The position numbers were made by a program, and so were the translations under genes. This document shows positions 8,877-17,297 of a DNA stretch of 64,000 nt, one piece after another. The notes under the pieces were generated by a model. It made no database searches. It was not told the DNA's origin and saw nothing but the letters and a program-made list of their open reading frames with translations. The stretch lies in the NCBI RefSeq assembly GCF_042677145.1, contig NZ_JBHTIT010000001.1:682001-746000 (forward strand), given 5' to 3'. Source of the stretch: Perlucidibaca wandonensis (GTDB lineage: Bacteria > Pseudomonadota > Gammaproteobacteria > Pseudomonadales > Moraxellaceae). Within the stretch, counting starts at the first letter, position 1. The number at the start of each line of letters is the position of its first letter.

Positions 8877-9677
8877 ATGACTCAGCGCTATGCTATCGGC
8901 ATCGAGTTCGATGGCCGTTTTTATCGTGGCTGGCAAACTCAGCAAGTCGGCGTTGCTAGTGTTCAAGCTACGCTAGAGGCGGCGCTCAGCAAGGTCGCCA
9001 ATCATCCTGTCATTGTTCATGGTGCCGGCCGCACCGATGCCGGCGTGCATGCTTCTGGCATGATCGCCCATTTCAATAGCCCATCGATTCGTACCGAGCG
9101 TAACTGGCTAATGGGCGTCAATACCTGCCTGCCCGAGAGTATTACTCTACGCTGGCTAACGCCGATTCGTGATGATTTTCATGCGCGCTTTCAAGCCACA
9201 GCGCGACGCTATCACTACATTATTTATAACCATCCGCGCCGCTCCAGCCATTTAACCGGGCGAGCAACTTGGCATTACCATGCGCTCAACGCAGAGCGCA
9301 TGCACGAGGCCGCTCAGCACTTGGTCGGTGTCCATGATTTCAGCGCTTACCGTGCAGTCGCTTGCCAATCCAATCGGCCGGTACGCGATGTTCATTTCAT
9401 TAATATTGAGCGGCGCGGGCCATTGATTCGTTTGGATATTCAGGCCGATGGTTTTTTGCATCATATGGTGCGCAATATCGTGGGCGTGTTACTCGCGATA
9501 GGGCAGGGGGATGCCGAGCCTGTCTGGGCGGCTGAGGTGCTTGCCAGTGGCGATCGCAGTGCTGGTGGCATTACGGCAGCACCAGATGGCTTGTACTTTG
9601 TCGATGCGCACTATCCTGATGCATTGCCGCGTGAGACTTTGGGCCCAAGCTGGCTGTCGGCTTGGCCGATTGCTTAG
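8877..9677 (+). CDS. truA: tRNA pseudouridine(38-40) synthase
   Basis: Makes pseudouridine at positions 38-40 in the anticodon arm of tRNAs. 266 residues, normal. The catalytic Asp is in GRTDAGVHA (about residue 54), and the conserved C-terminal FLHHMVRNIVG is present. I take ATG 8877; a TTG directly before it (8874) is a less likely start. No clear ribosome binding site is seen, and the gene starts 11 bp after fimV, so translation may rely on coupling. The fimV-truA-trpF order matches Pseudomonas except for the extra gene that follows. Confidence 0.96.
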   Translation: MTQRYAIGIEFDGRFYRGWQTQQVGVASVQATLEAALSKVANHPVIVHGAGRTDAGVHASGMIAHFNSPSIRTERNWLMGVNTCLPESITLRWLTPIRDDFHARFQATARRYHYIIYNHPRRSSHLTGRATWHYHALNAERMHEAAQHLVGVHDFSAYRAVACQSNRPVRDVHFINIERRGPLIRLDIQADGFLHHMVRNIVGVLLAIGQGDAEPVWAAEVLASGDRSAGGITAAPDGLYFVDAHYPDALPRETLGPSWLSAWPIA

Positions 9678-9789
9678 GCTGTTAAGCTGCTTGAAAAGTG
9701 TCATAAAATTGGCGTAGCACTTGGCAGCAAGCTCATTTGCGAGTTTACTGCGCAACATATAAAAATAATATGATCATTGGAGAACGTCT

Positions 9790-10941
9790 GTGCAGAAATT
9801 ATTTCAAGCCACATGTTTGGCGATAGCTACTTTAGGCTTGAGTGCAACTGCGCAAGCATTCACTGTTGAAAATATGTCGGCGTGGTCGGCTGCCAAGCAG
9901 CCATTACGCATGGATATTGAGCTGGGTGATTTGGCCATTACCAATGCCAATGAAGTTCAGGTACGTGTTGCCAGTGAGGCCGAACACGCTCGTCTTGGCC
10001 TGACCCGCCCAAGCTGGGGCGATAACGTTCGCTTCCAAATGATTACGCTGCCCAATTTTCATGTCGTAGCACGAGCCACTACTGCCGATGCCTTCCCCGA
10101 TGAGCGCGTGTCGTTTGTCGTGAACATTAGTACAGCTGGCGAAGGCCGCTTACAGCAAGTGGGCTCGGCTTTAGGCCTGCAACCCATTGCTGCGAAAAAC
10201 CCGCCACCTGAGCGTCCAGTAATTAAAATTACGCCTGAGAAGAAGCCGGTTGAGGTAGTTGATTCAAAGCCCGCTGCCTCTAATGCAGTTAAGCCGGTAT
10301 CTATTCAGTCGCAGGCTAAGCCCTATAATCCAACGGTTGAGTCTGTAGCTCCAGTAGCTAAAGCGGAAGCCAGTAAACCTGCTGCAGAAGCGCCGGCACC
10401 AAGCAAGAAGCCAGCTGCTAAGCCAGTCACACCAGTTGCCAAGAAGCCTGCTGAGGTCGCCGCAGCTCCTGCTGTTGCCGCCAAGCCAGTCCAGACAGCT
10501 CAATCAAGTGCCCCGACAAGTTCGCAAGACCGTGCCACTCTTGAGCAAGGGCTGAAGGCAGCGAAAGCGCAAGTGGCCGATTTAGAGGCGCAAATTGCTG
10601 CATTCGATAGCGCTGCCGCCAAAGGTGCGGCGACTAAAGAAGCTGCTGCCGCAAACGTAACTGCTGATGTGGACTCTGCAGCAACAGATGGCGCAGTGGT
10701 AGCTTCTACAGATGACATGTTCATCGTTGAAAGTGATGCAGCTACTGAGAATGAGGTTGATGCTGAAACAGCAAATGCTCAGGCAGTAGCAGCGGCTACA
10801 GTTGTCAGTGATGAGACACTGGTAGCTCCGGTGACCTCTACACTGAAGCCGTATCAGTGGTTTGCCCGTATCATGGTCCTCTTTGTTTTGCTGATTTTAC
10901 TGGTTTTCTTCCTTATCGATAAAATACGTAATCGTCGCTAA
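9790..10941 (+). CDS. FimV N-terminal-domain-like membrane protein (second FimV-like protein)
   Basis: A 383-residue protein starting at GTG with GGAG 7 nt upstream. It has a signal peptide about 1-23 (ending ATAQA), then about 110 residues that resemble the FimV N-terminal domain of the gene at 7258-8865 (shared spacing of PLRMDIELGDL, EHARLGLTRPSW, and a closing EGRLQQV strand). A long Ala/Pro/Lys/Val-rich linker, a short coiled coil (about 244-276) and a C-terminal membrane helix (about 356-377) ending in IDKIRNRR follow. It lacks a LysM and the C-terminal TPR motif. I infer a periplasmic protein anchored by its C-terminus, perhaps a partner or reduced paralogue of FimV. No function is proven. 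Confidence 0.75.
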   Translation: MQKLFQATCLAIATLGLSATAQAFTVENMSAWSAAKQPLRMDIELGDLAITNANEVQVRVASEAEHARLGLTRPSWGDNVRFQMITLPNFHVVARATTADAFPDERVSFVVNISTAGEGRLQQVGSALGLQPIAAKNPPPERPVIKITPEKKPVEVVDSKPAASNAVKPVSIQSQAKPYNPTVESVAPVAKAEASKPAAEAPAPSKKPAAKPVTPVAKKPAEVAAAPAVAAKPVQTAQSSAPTSSQDRATLEQGLKAAKAQVADLEAQIAAFDSAAAKGAATKEAAAANVTADVDSAATDGAVVASTDDMFIVESDAATENEVDAETANAQAVAAATVVSDETLVAPVTSTLKPYQWFARIMVLFVLLILLVFFLIDKIRNRR

Positions 10942-10952
10942 TTACGCGGCTC

Positions 10953-10978
10953 AGGCCGTGCCACTAGGCACGGCCTTT
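10953..10978 (+). terminator. Terminator-like hairpin between the FimV-like gene and trpF
   Basis: A perfect 10-bp stem (10953-10962 with 10967-10976) with an ACTA loop, followed by only three T residues. It could end or attenuate transcription before trpF. The T-tract is weak, so read-through into the trp genes is likely. Confidence 0.55.
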
Positions 10979-11018
10979 GCTACACTCGCAGGCTGATTTG
11001 GCCAAGGGTGTCAGCACA

Positions 11019-11654
11019 GTGTCATTGCCTATTCACGCAAGAACGCGCGTTAAAATCTGCGGTATCACCCGCAAGGAAGATGCACTTCATGCTATTACAG
11101 CTGGTGCAGATGCTTTGGGCTTTGTGTTTTATGAGCCTAGCCCACGTGCCGTGAGTGCAGCTCAGGCCGCCGCCATCATTGCTAGCTTGCCGCCGTTTGT
11201 GAGCACCGTTGGGCTCTTTGTCGATGCTCCTGCCCAGCAAGTGCACGCTACGCTAGCGACCGCACCATTAAGCCTGCTGCAATTTCATGGCGATGAGACC
11301 GAAGCCTACTGCCAGCAATTTCAACGTCCTTATATCAAAGCGTTACGTGTGCAGTCCGGCGATGATGTTGCCGCTCGTATGCGTGAATATCCATCTGCGG
11401 CAGCGATTTTGCTCGATGCATGGCACCCAAATCAGCCCGGTGGCACGGGCTTATGTTTTGACTGGCAGCAAGTTCCTAAAGAGATGTCTACGCGTGTGGT
11501 GTTGGCAGGCGGCTTAAGCGCGTCTAATGTAGCCGATGCCATTCGCGCAGTCAGGCCTTATGCCGTAGATGTTAGCGGTGGCGTTGAATCAGCTAAAGGC
11601 ATTAAAAGTGCCGAAAAATTAATCGCCTTTATGGCAGGAGTTCAAGCAGCATGA
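11019..11654 (+). CDS. trpF: Phosphoribosylanthranilate isomerase
   Basis: Amadori rearrangement of phosphoribosylanthranilate to CdRP in tryptophan synthesis, a TIM barrel. The catalytic Cys/Asp pair is visible in RVKICGITR near the start and in the LLDAW segment mid-protein; the phosphate-binding VVLAGGLSASNV and VDVSGGVES are present. The open frame extends up to a TTG at 10977, but GTG 11019 gives a family-like short N-terminus (211 residues) with AAGGG about 10 nt upstream. Its stop overlaps trpB (ATGA), so trpF and trpB are coupled. Confidence 0.93.
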   Translation: MSLPIHARTRVKICGITRKEDALHAITAGADALGFVFYEPSPRAVSAAQAAAIIASLPPFVSTVGLFVDAPAQQVHATLATAPLSLLQFHGDETEAYCQQFQRPYIKALRVQSGDDVAARMREYPSAAAILLDAWHPNQPGGTGLCFDWQQVPKEMSTRVVLAGGLSASNVADAIRAVRPYAVDVSGGVESAKGIKSAEKLIAFMAGVQAA

Positions 11655-12871
11655 GTGCACCGCAGTCCATTGATTTTTCTAAATTTCCCGATGCTCGCGG
11701 TCATTTTGGCATCCACGGTGGTCGTTTCGCCTCAGAAACACTAATGGCCGCACTTGATGAACTCGATCAGCTTTATGCGCGCCTAAAAAATGATCCTGAT
11801 TTTCTTGCAGAGTTTGATCACGATTTAGCGCATTACGTTGGCCGTCCATCGCCGCTGTATCACGCAGAGCGCTGGAGTCGTGAGCTCGGTGGCGCACAGA
11901 TTTATCTTAAGCGTGAAGATTTAAATCACACTGGCGCACACAAAATTAACAACACCATTGGCCAGGCTTTGCTGGCCAAGATTTCGGGCAAAACCCGTGT
12001 GATTGCTGAGACGGGCGCAGGCCAACATGGTGTTGCTACGGCGACCATTGCTGCGCGTTTAGGCATGGAGTGCGTGGTCTATATGGGCTCCGAAGATGTT
12101 AAGCGCCAGTCGCCAAATGTCTATCGTATGAAGCTCTTGGGTGCGACGGTAGTGCCGGTGACTTCTGGCTCGAAAACACTGAAAGATGCCTTGAACGAGG
12201 CCATGCGTGACTGGGTAACCAACGTCGAAAACACTTTTTACATCATTGGTACTGTGGCCGGCCCACACCCATACCCAATGATGGTGCGCGACTTCCAGTC
12301 AGTCATTGGTCGTGAAGCGCGGCGTCAGTGCTTAGAGCAGACTGGCAAGCTGCCCGACGCGTTGGTTGCTTGCGTTGGCGGTGGCTCTAATGCCATTGGC
12401 TTGTTCCATCCTTTTTTAGCCGATGAGTCAGTGAAAATATTCGGCGTGGAAGCAGCAGGGCACGGCATTAATGCTGGCGATGGCCAACATTCGGCACCAT
12501 TAAATGCCGGCCGCCCAGGCGTATTGCACGGCAACCGCACCTACCTAATGAGCGACAAAGACGGTCAAGTCATCGAAACACATTCAATTTCTGCTGGTTT
12601 GGATTATCCCGGTGTCGGCCCAGAGCATAGCTGGTTAAAAGACATTGGCCGTGCCGACTACGTCACCATTAATGACACTGAAGCGCTTGCGGGCTTTCAT
12701 CGTTTAACACGTACTGAAGGCATCATTCCTGCGCTTGAGTCCAGCCATGCTTTGGCCTATGTCGAAAAGCTGGCACCAACCATGAGCCCAGAGCAAATCA
12801 TCATTGTGAATTTATCTGGCCGTGGCGACAAAGACTTGATGACTGTCGCCAATCTTGACCAAGAGGGTTAA
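11651..12871 (+). CDS. trpB: Tryptophan synthase beta chain
   Basis: PLP enzyme joining indole and serine to give tryptophan. 406 residues, standard. The PLP lysine is in HTGAHKINN (about residue 98), and the phosphate-binding loop GGGSNAIG is near residue 243. ATG 11651 overlaps the trpF stop by 4 bp, and GGAG lies 11 nt upstream. trpA follows 3 bp later. This is a TrpB1-type sequence, working with TrpA in an alpha2-beta2 complex. Confidence 0.98.
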   Translation: MSAPQSIDFSKFPDARGHFGIHGGRFASETLMAALDELDQLYARLKNDPDFLAEFDHDLAHYVGRPSPLYHAERWSRELGGAQIYLKREDLNHTGAHKINNTIGQALLAKISGKTRVIAETGAGQHGVATATIAARLGMECVVYMGSEDVKRQSPNVYRMKLLGATVVPVTSGSKTLKDALNEAMRDWVTNVENTFYIIGTVAGPHPYPMMVRDFQSVIGREARRQCLEQTGKLPDALVACVGGGSNAIGLFHPFLADESVKIFGVEAAGHGINAGDGQHSAPLNAGRPGVLHGNRTYLMSDKDGQVIETHSISAGLDYPGVGPEHSWLKDIGRADYVTINDTEALAGFHRLTRTEGIIPALESSHALAYVEKLAPTMSPEQIIIVNLSGRGDKDLMTVANLDQEG

Positions 12872-12874
12872 TGC

Positions 12875-13681
12875 GTGAGCCGTTTAACAGCCTGTTTTGC
12901 CGCGCTAAAAGCTAGCGGCACCAAAGCCTTAATTCCCTATATTGTTGCTGGCGATCCAACACCAGAAATTACCGTTGATGTTCTGCATGCGCTTGTCACC
13001 GCAGGCTCCAATGTGCTCGAAATTGGCGTGCCATTTTCTGACCCAATGGCTGATGGTCCGACCATTACCTTGGGCCATGAACGTGCATTGACACATCACG
13101 TCTCATTGCGTGATGTACTAAAAATGGTCACCGAGTTTCGCCGCAAAGATAGCCAAACACCGATTGTCTTGATGGGCTATTTAAACCCCGTCGAGGCCAT
13201 GGGTTACGCTACTTTTGCCGATGCCTGCGCTGAAGCGGGCGTTGATGGTGTGCTCACTGTAGACATGCCGCCAGAAGAGGCTGATGAGCTAATGGCAGAA
13301 TATAAGCGAGTGGGCATCGATCCAATTTACTTGCTCGCACCAACTACTACCATGGCCCGCGCCGCCCGCATTACCGCAGCAGCCAGCGGCTATGTGTATT
13401 ATGTCTCGCTTAATGGCGTAACCGGCTCTGCCGCGCTCGATGTTGGCGCGGTAAGCGCACGTATTGCCCAACTGCGTACTTTGACGCAATTGCCCATTGG
13501 CGTTGGTTTTGGTATCAAGGATGCCGAATCTGCCGCTGCTGTGGCGCGTGTCGCTGATGGTGTCGTGGTGGGCTCAGTATTAGTGCAGCGTATGGGCGAG
13601 CTTGCCGCTACGCCACAACAAATTCCTGCTGCCGTAGCGAATATTTTAGCGCCGCTACGCGCTGCAATAGATCAGGCCTGA
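12875..13681 (+). CDS. trpA: Tryptophan synthase alpha chain
   Basis: Cleaves indole-3-glycerol phosphate and channels indole to TrpB. 268 residues. The catalytic Glu in LEIGVPFSDP and the Asp in PMADGP are present. Translation starts at GTG 12875 with AGAGG 8 nt upstream; an overlapping ATG at 12871 is in another frame. With trpF and trpB it forms a trpFBA unit inside the purF-folC-accD region. No regulator of the TrpI type is adjacent. Confidence 0.97.
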   Translation: MSRLTACFAALKASGTKALIPYIVAGDPTPEITVDVLHALVTAGSNVLEIGVPFSDPMADGPTITLGHERALTHHVSLRDVLKMVTEFRRKDSQTPIVLMGYLNPVEAMGYATFADACAEAGVDGVLTVDMPPEEADELMAEYKRVGIDPIYLLAPTTTMARAARITAAASGYVYYVSLNGVTGSAALDVGAVSARIAQLRTLTQLPIGVGFGIKDAESAAAVARVADGVVVGSVLVQRMGELAATPQQIPAAVANILAPLRAAIDQA

Positions 13682-13720
13682 GGGCCGAGTCAGCGTGAGC
13701 TGGCTCATAAGGAGTCATCG

Positions 13721-14587
13721 ATGAGTTCGAGTTGGTTAGAGCGCATTCTTCCGAATGTTGGTGCCCAGTCTGCAGCCGATCGCCGTGTTGCGGTGCCTGA
13801 GGGCCTGTGGCGTAAGTGCCCCAAGTGTGAGTCCGTACTCTATCAAGCAGAGGTTGAGCGTAACCAACATGTCTGCCCTAAATGCCAGCACCATTTACGC
13901 ATTGGTGCACGTCACCGTATCGACATCACTCTCGATACCGAAGGTCGTGAAGAGCTAGGGCAGGAACTATCGCCTGTCGATATTTTACGCTTCAAAGATT
14001 CCAAGCGTTACAGCGATCGCCTAGCCGATGCTCAAGCAAATACTGGCGAAAAAGACGCGCTAGTGGTGATGAAAGGCACAATCAATGAGCTGCCTGTTGT
14101 TGTCGTCGCTTTCGAATTTGACTTTATGGGCGGCTCCATGGGTTCAGTTGTGGGATCGCGCTTTGTTTTGGCAGCTGAGTATTGCTTGAAGCACAGAGTG
14201 CCTCTGATTTGCTTCGCGGCCTCTGGCGGTGCCCGTATGCAAGAGGCGCTATTTTCGCTGATGCAAATGGCGCGTACATCGGCTGCTTTGGAGCGTATGA
14301 AAGAGGCTGGCGTACCTTATATTTCAGTGCTCACCGATCCTGTTTATGGCGGCGTCTCGGCGAGTTTAGCCATGCTTGGTGACATTAATGCCGCAGAGCC
14401 AAACGCCTTAATCGGCTTTGCCGGCCCGCGCGTGATTGAGCAAACCGTCCGTCAAAAATTGCCTGAGGGCTTTCAGCGCTCGGAGTTTTTGCTCGCTCAT
14501 GGCACGGTCGATGTCATTATTCATCGCCACGAAATGCGCGATAGCTTATTCCGCCTACTCGCTAAATTTATGCACTTTCCCGTGTGA
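13721..14587 (+). CDS. accD: Acetyl-CoA carboxylase carboxyltransferase beta subunit
   Basis: With AccA transfers carboxyl from biotin to acetyl-CoA, the first step of fatty acid synthesis. 288 residues. An N-terminal four-Cys zinc ribbon (CPKC...CPKC, about residues 27-49) and the crotonase-like core (GGSMGSVVG, SGGARMQE) are seen. AAGGAG stands 7 nt before the ATG. Its stop overlaps the GTG start of folC by 3 bp, the usual accD-folC pairing. Confidence 0.98.
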   Translation: MSSSWLERILPNVGAQSAADRRVAVPEGLWRKCPKCESVLYQAEVERNQHVCPKCQHHLRIGARHRIDITLDTEGREELGQELSPVDILRFKDSKRYSDRLADAQANTGEKDALVVMKGTINELPVVVVAFEFDFMGGSMGSVVGSRFVLAAEYCLKHRVPLICFAASGGARMQEALFSLMQMARTSAALERMKEAGVPYISVLTDPVYGGVSASLAMLGDINAAEPNALIGFAGPRVIEQTVRQKLPEGFQRSEFLLAHGTVDVIIHRHEMRDSLFRLLAKFMHFPV

Positions 14588-15897
14588 TCAAACCGGTAGA
14601 TGCCCGCATGATGTCTGCGTTAGATGAAAATGCCAAAAGCGTCAGCGATTGGCTTGCGATACTTGAGCAGCGTCATCCAAGCGCGATTGATCTTGGTCTT
14701 GAGCGTGTTGGCGAGGTAGCCGACCGACTCAATCTGCGCCAATTTCCCTGCCCTGTAATCACCGTTGCAGGCACCAATGGCAAAGGCTCGACCGTGGCGA
14801 CTATTGTCGCCATTGCGCGTGCTGCCGGATGGCGCGTGGCCAGCTATACATCCCCACATTTAGTGCATTTTCATGAGCGTATTAATTGCGATGGCGCATT
14901 CATTTCCGATGCAGATTTAGTCAATTCGCTTGATGCTATTGAGGCTGTGCGTGCCGACACCTCATTGACCTATTTCGAACACACCACGCTTGCTGCTTTT
15001 TACTGGTTTCAGCGCCAAAACCCAGACCTGCTTGTGCTTGAAGTGGGATTGGGTGGGCGCTTAGACGCTGTTAATTTAGTAGACCCCAGCGTGGCTGTTA
15101 TCACTAATATCGGCCTCGATCATACCGACTGGCTAGGCGATAACTTAGCCAGCATTGCGCGTGAAAAGGCTGGCATCATGCGTGCCGGCCGCCCAGTAAT
15201 CTTAGGCGAGCGCGAGCCACAAGCTGTGCTGATTGAGCATGCTCAAGCCTTAGATGCACCGACTTGGGTGAAAGGCCGAGATTACGATTTTGCTGTTAAG
15301 GCCGATCGGGGCGCATGGCAGTATGGTGATTGGCTTTTGCCTTTGCCGAGCGTGGCCTTAGACAACGCCGCTACGGCCATTGCTGCATTGCAAGCATTGG
15401 CAGAGCTCACGGATAAACCTATTGCCGCTGCAGAAATAGCTGAAGGTCTGCGCCAAACTAGTGTTGCAGGGCGGATGCAGCGCCTGCCTTGGCCTAAGAA
15501 TCTTGCAGGCAAGGCATCTGTGCCTGAGCTAATACTAGATGTCGCGCACAACCCTCATGGCGCTAAGTTTTTATGGCAGCACATAGCGCCGTTGGCTGCA
15601 CCAGGGCGCACCATCGCGGTCTTGGCCATGCTTGCCGATAAAGATAGCGCCGGCGTGATGGCGAGCAGTAAGGCCTATGTCGACAGCTGGTGTTTGGCCA
15701 GTTTGTCGTGCCCTCGCGGACAGTCCGCTGCGGCATTGGCAGATATAGCAGCAAGTATCGATTTAACTGCGTGTTCTGCGCACGATAGTGTGGCTGAGGC
15801 GTTAGCATCTGCTCGTCTTCAGGCTACTGAGCACGATAGAATTGTCGTCTTTGGTTCGTTCTACACGGTTGCCGCCGTGTTGGCACTCAGCGAGTAA
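14584..15897 (+). CDS. folC: Bifunctional dihydrofolate synthase/folylpolyglutamate synthase
   Basis: ATP-dependent glutamylation of dihydropteroate and folates, Mur ligase family. The P-loop is GTNGKGST near residue 60; NIGLDHTDWLG and VAHNPHG are further Mur-family motifs. The frame can start at GTG 14584 (437 residues), overlapping accD, or at ATG 14608 or 14611 (429 or 428 residues). I list the longest because of the coupling overlap, but the internal ATGs are equally possible. A SPOR-domain gene follows 3 bp after its stop. Confidence 0.95.
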   Translation: MIKPVDARMMSALDENAKSVSDWLAILEQRHPSAIDLGLERVGEVADRLNLRQFPCPVITVAGTNGKGSTVATIVAIARAAGWRVASYTSPHLVHFHERINCDGAFISDADLVNSLDAIEAVRADTSLTYFEHTTLAAFYWFQRQNPDLLVLEVGLGGRLDAVNLVDPSVAVITNIGLDHTDWLGDNLASIAREKAGIMRAGRPVILGEREPQAVLIEHAQALDAPTWVKGRDYDFAVKADRGAWQYGDWLLPLPSVALDNAATAIAALQALAELTDKPIAAAEIAEGLRQTSVAGRMQRLPWPKNLAGKASVPELILDVAHNPHGAKFLWQHIAPLAAPGRTIAVLAMLADKDSAGVMASSKAYVDSWCLASLSCPRGQSAAALADIAASIDLTACSAHDSVAEALASARLQATEHDRIVVFGSFYTVAAVLALSE

Positions 15898-15900
15898 GCT

Positions 15901-16695
15901 ATGGAAAAAGTGATTGGGCAGCGTGTTTTAGGCGGTGTGGTGTTAGTAGCAGCCGCTATTTTATTTTTGCCCATGGTATTGGAGGGTGCCGGTGTTGCTG
16001 CGTTGCAGCCGCCAGAGATCCCTGCGAAGCCCGCTGTGCCTACCGCCAATGACCTTGCGCCAGCGCTGCAAGACCAAGCAGCAGAGCTTGAGGCAAGTAT
16101 TGCCGATAGTCATGGCGAACCAACATTTTATCCTGTGCAGCCGACTACTCAGGCCGCACCCGAAACAACCGAAGATGTTCCTGAGCGCTTTCGCTTAGCG
16201 GGCGAAAATGAAAAAACTAGTGCTCCGGCTGCTGCGAAGCCAGCTGCTCCAGCGCCAGTTAAAGTTGCGCCGACTGTAGCGGCTACAACTAAGCCAGTAG
16301 AGGTTAAATCGGCGGAGGCCAAGGTTGCAGCCGCGCCAGCTGTCGAGACCAAAGCTGCACCGGTCAGCAAGCCCGAAGCTAAGCCTGTCGTCAAAACTGA
16401 AGCGAAGTCAGATCCCAAACCAGCCATTAAAGCTGAGGCCAAGCCGGCTGGCCCAGGTTTACCAAGCGCTTGGGTTGTGCAAGTTGCCAGCCTTAGTAGC
16501 AAAGCCAGTGCCGATGACTTAGTTGCACGATTGCGCAAAAATGGCTTCCGTGCATCAGCTGTAGAGCAGGGCGGTGTATTTAAAGTGAGTGTTGGCCCTG
16601 AGTTAGATCGCGGCATTGCCGAGTCTTTAAAACAGCGCTTAAGCGCCGATGCTGAGCTCAAACTCAACGGTTTTATTGTGCCCTATCGCCCTTAA
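15901..16695 (+). CDS. SPOR-domain membrane protein (DedD-like)
   Basis: A 264-residue bitopic protein. One membrane helix (about 8-28), a low-complexity Ala/Pro/Lys/Glu linker (about 90-185), and a C-terminal SPOR domain (about 188-264, beginning WVVQVASLSS) that in this family binds denuded septal peptidoglycan. By position between folC and cvpA it corresponds to dedD, whose product joins the divisome in E. coli. It begins 3 bp after folC, so it is probably co-translated. Confidence 0.9.
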   Translation: MEKVIGQRVLGGVVLVAAAILFLPMVLEGAGVAALQPPEIPAKPAVPTANDLAPALQDQAAELEASIADSHGEPTFYPVQPTTQAAPETTEDVPERFRLAGENEKTSAPAAAKPAAPAPVKVAPTVAATTKPVEVKSAEAKVAAAPAVETKAAPVSKPEAKPVVKTEAKSDPKPAIKAEAKPAGPGLPSAWVVQVASLSSKASADDLVARLRKNGFRASAVEQGGVFKVSVGPELDRGIAESLKQRLSADAELKLNGFIVPYRP

Positions 16696-16772
16696 GTCCA
16701 TGACGGCGCAAGTCGCAGTTGGTATGATGCGCGCCATCCGGCCTTAGCCTCCCGCCATTGACTCTGAGTTCT

Positions 16773-17282
16773 ATGCATCCGGCAGATATCGTCATCTTGG
16801 TTGTGCTCGCGCTATCGCTAATCTTCGGATTCTGGCGTGGTTTGGTGCGCGAGGCGATCTCTCTCACCGGTTGGGTTCTCGCAATTTATCTCGCCCGCAC
16901 TTACAACGAGCCTATGGCCGCATGGCTGGCACAGTGGGTCGGCACTCCCTCAATACGCCTCGTCATGTCCTATGGCGGCTTATTTTTAGGCACATTAGTG
17001 GTGTGCAGCCTTGGCGGATACGCCGTTAGCATGATGTTGCGCGCCGGCGGCTTAAGCCTTGTCGATCGATTTTTTGGCGGCGTCTTTGGTGTTGCCCGAG
17101 GCTTCGTGCTCTGTCTTGTCGCGCTCATGCTGATGGCACCGTTTATCGTTAACGATGCTTGGTTTCGCGAAGCCCAGCTACCGCGTGCCATCTTGAAATA
17201 TGAATCCGTTGCTCGTCACCTGAAAGATCAGGCGATTACCATTATTCGTTCCCCAAATACTAGCGAGTCAGCTAGCCACTAA
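16773..17282 (+). CDS. cvpA: CvpA family inner-membrane protein
   Basis: A 169-residue protein with four predicted membrane helices, starting MHPADIVILVVLALSL at ATG 16773; an upstream in-frame TTG (16758) would add five residues and is less likely. CvpA is needed for colicin V production and purine-linked phenotypes in E. coli, but its molecular role is not settled. It precedes purF by 15 bp, the conserved cvpA-purF pair. Confidence 0.93.
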   Translation: MHPADIVILVVLALSLIFGFWRGLVREAISLTGWVLAIYLARTYNEPMAAWLAQWVGTPSIRLVMSYGGLFLGTLVVCSLGGYAVSMMLRAGGLSLVDRFFGGVFGVARGFVLCLVALMLMAPFIVNDAWFREAQLPRAILKYESVARHLKDQAITIIRSPNTSESASH

Positions 17283-17297
17283 GCTCGAGAGGTCACC

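Noticed and set aside
16149..16667. 172-codon open frame antisense to the SPOR protein
   Set aside because: Mirror of the Ala/Pro/Lys-rich linker codons of the real gene; no ribosome binding site or family motif.
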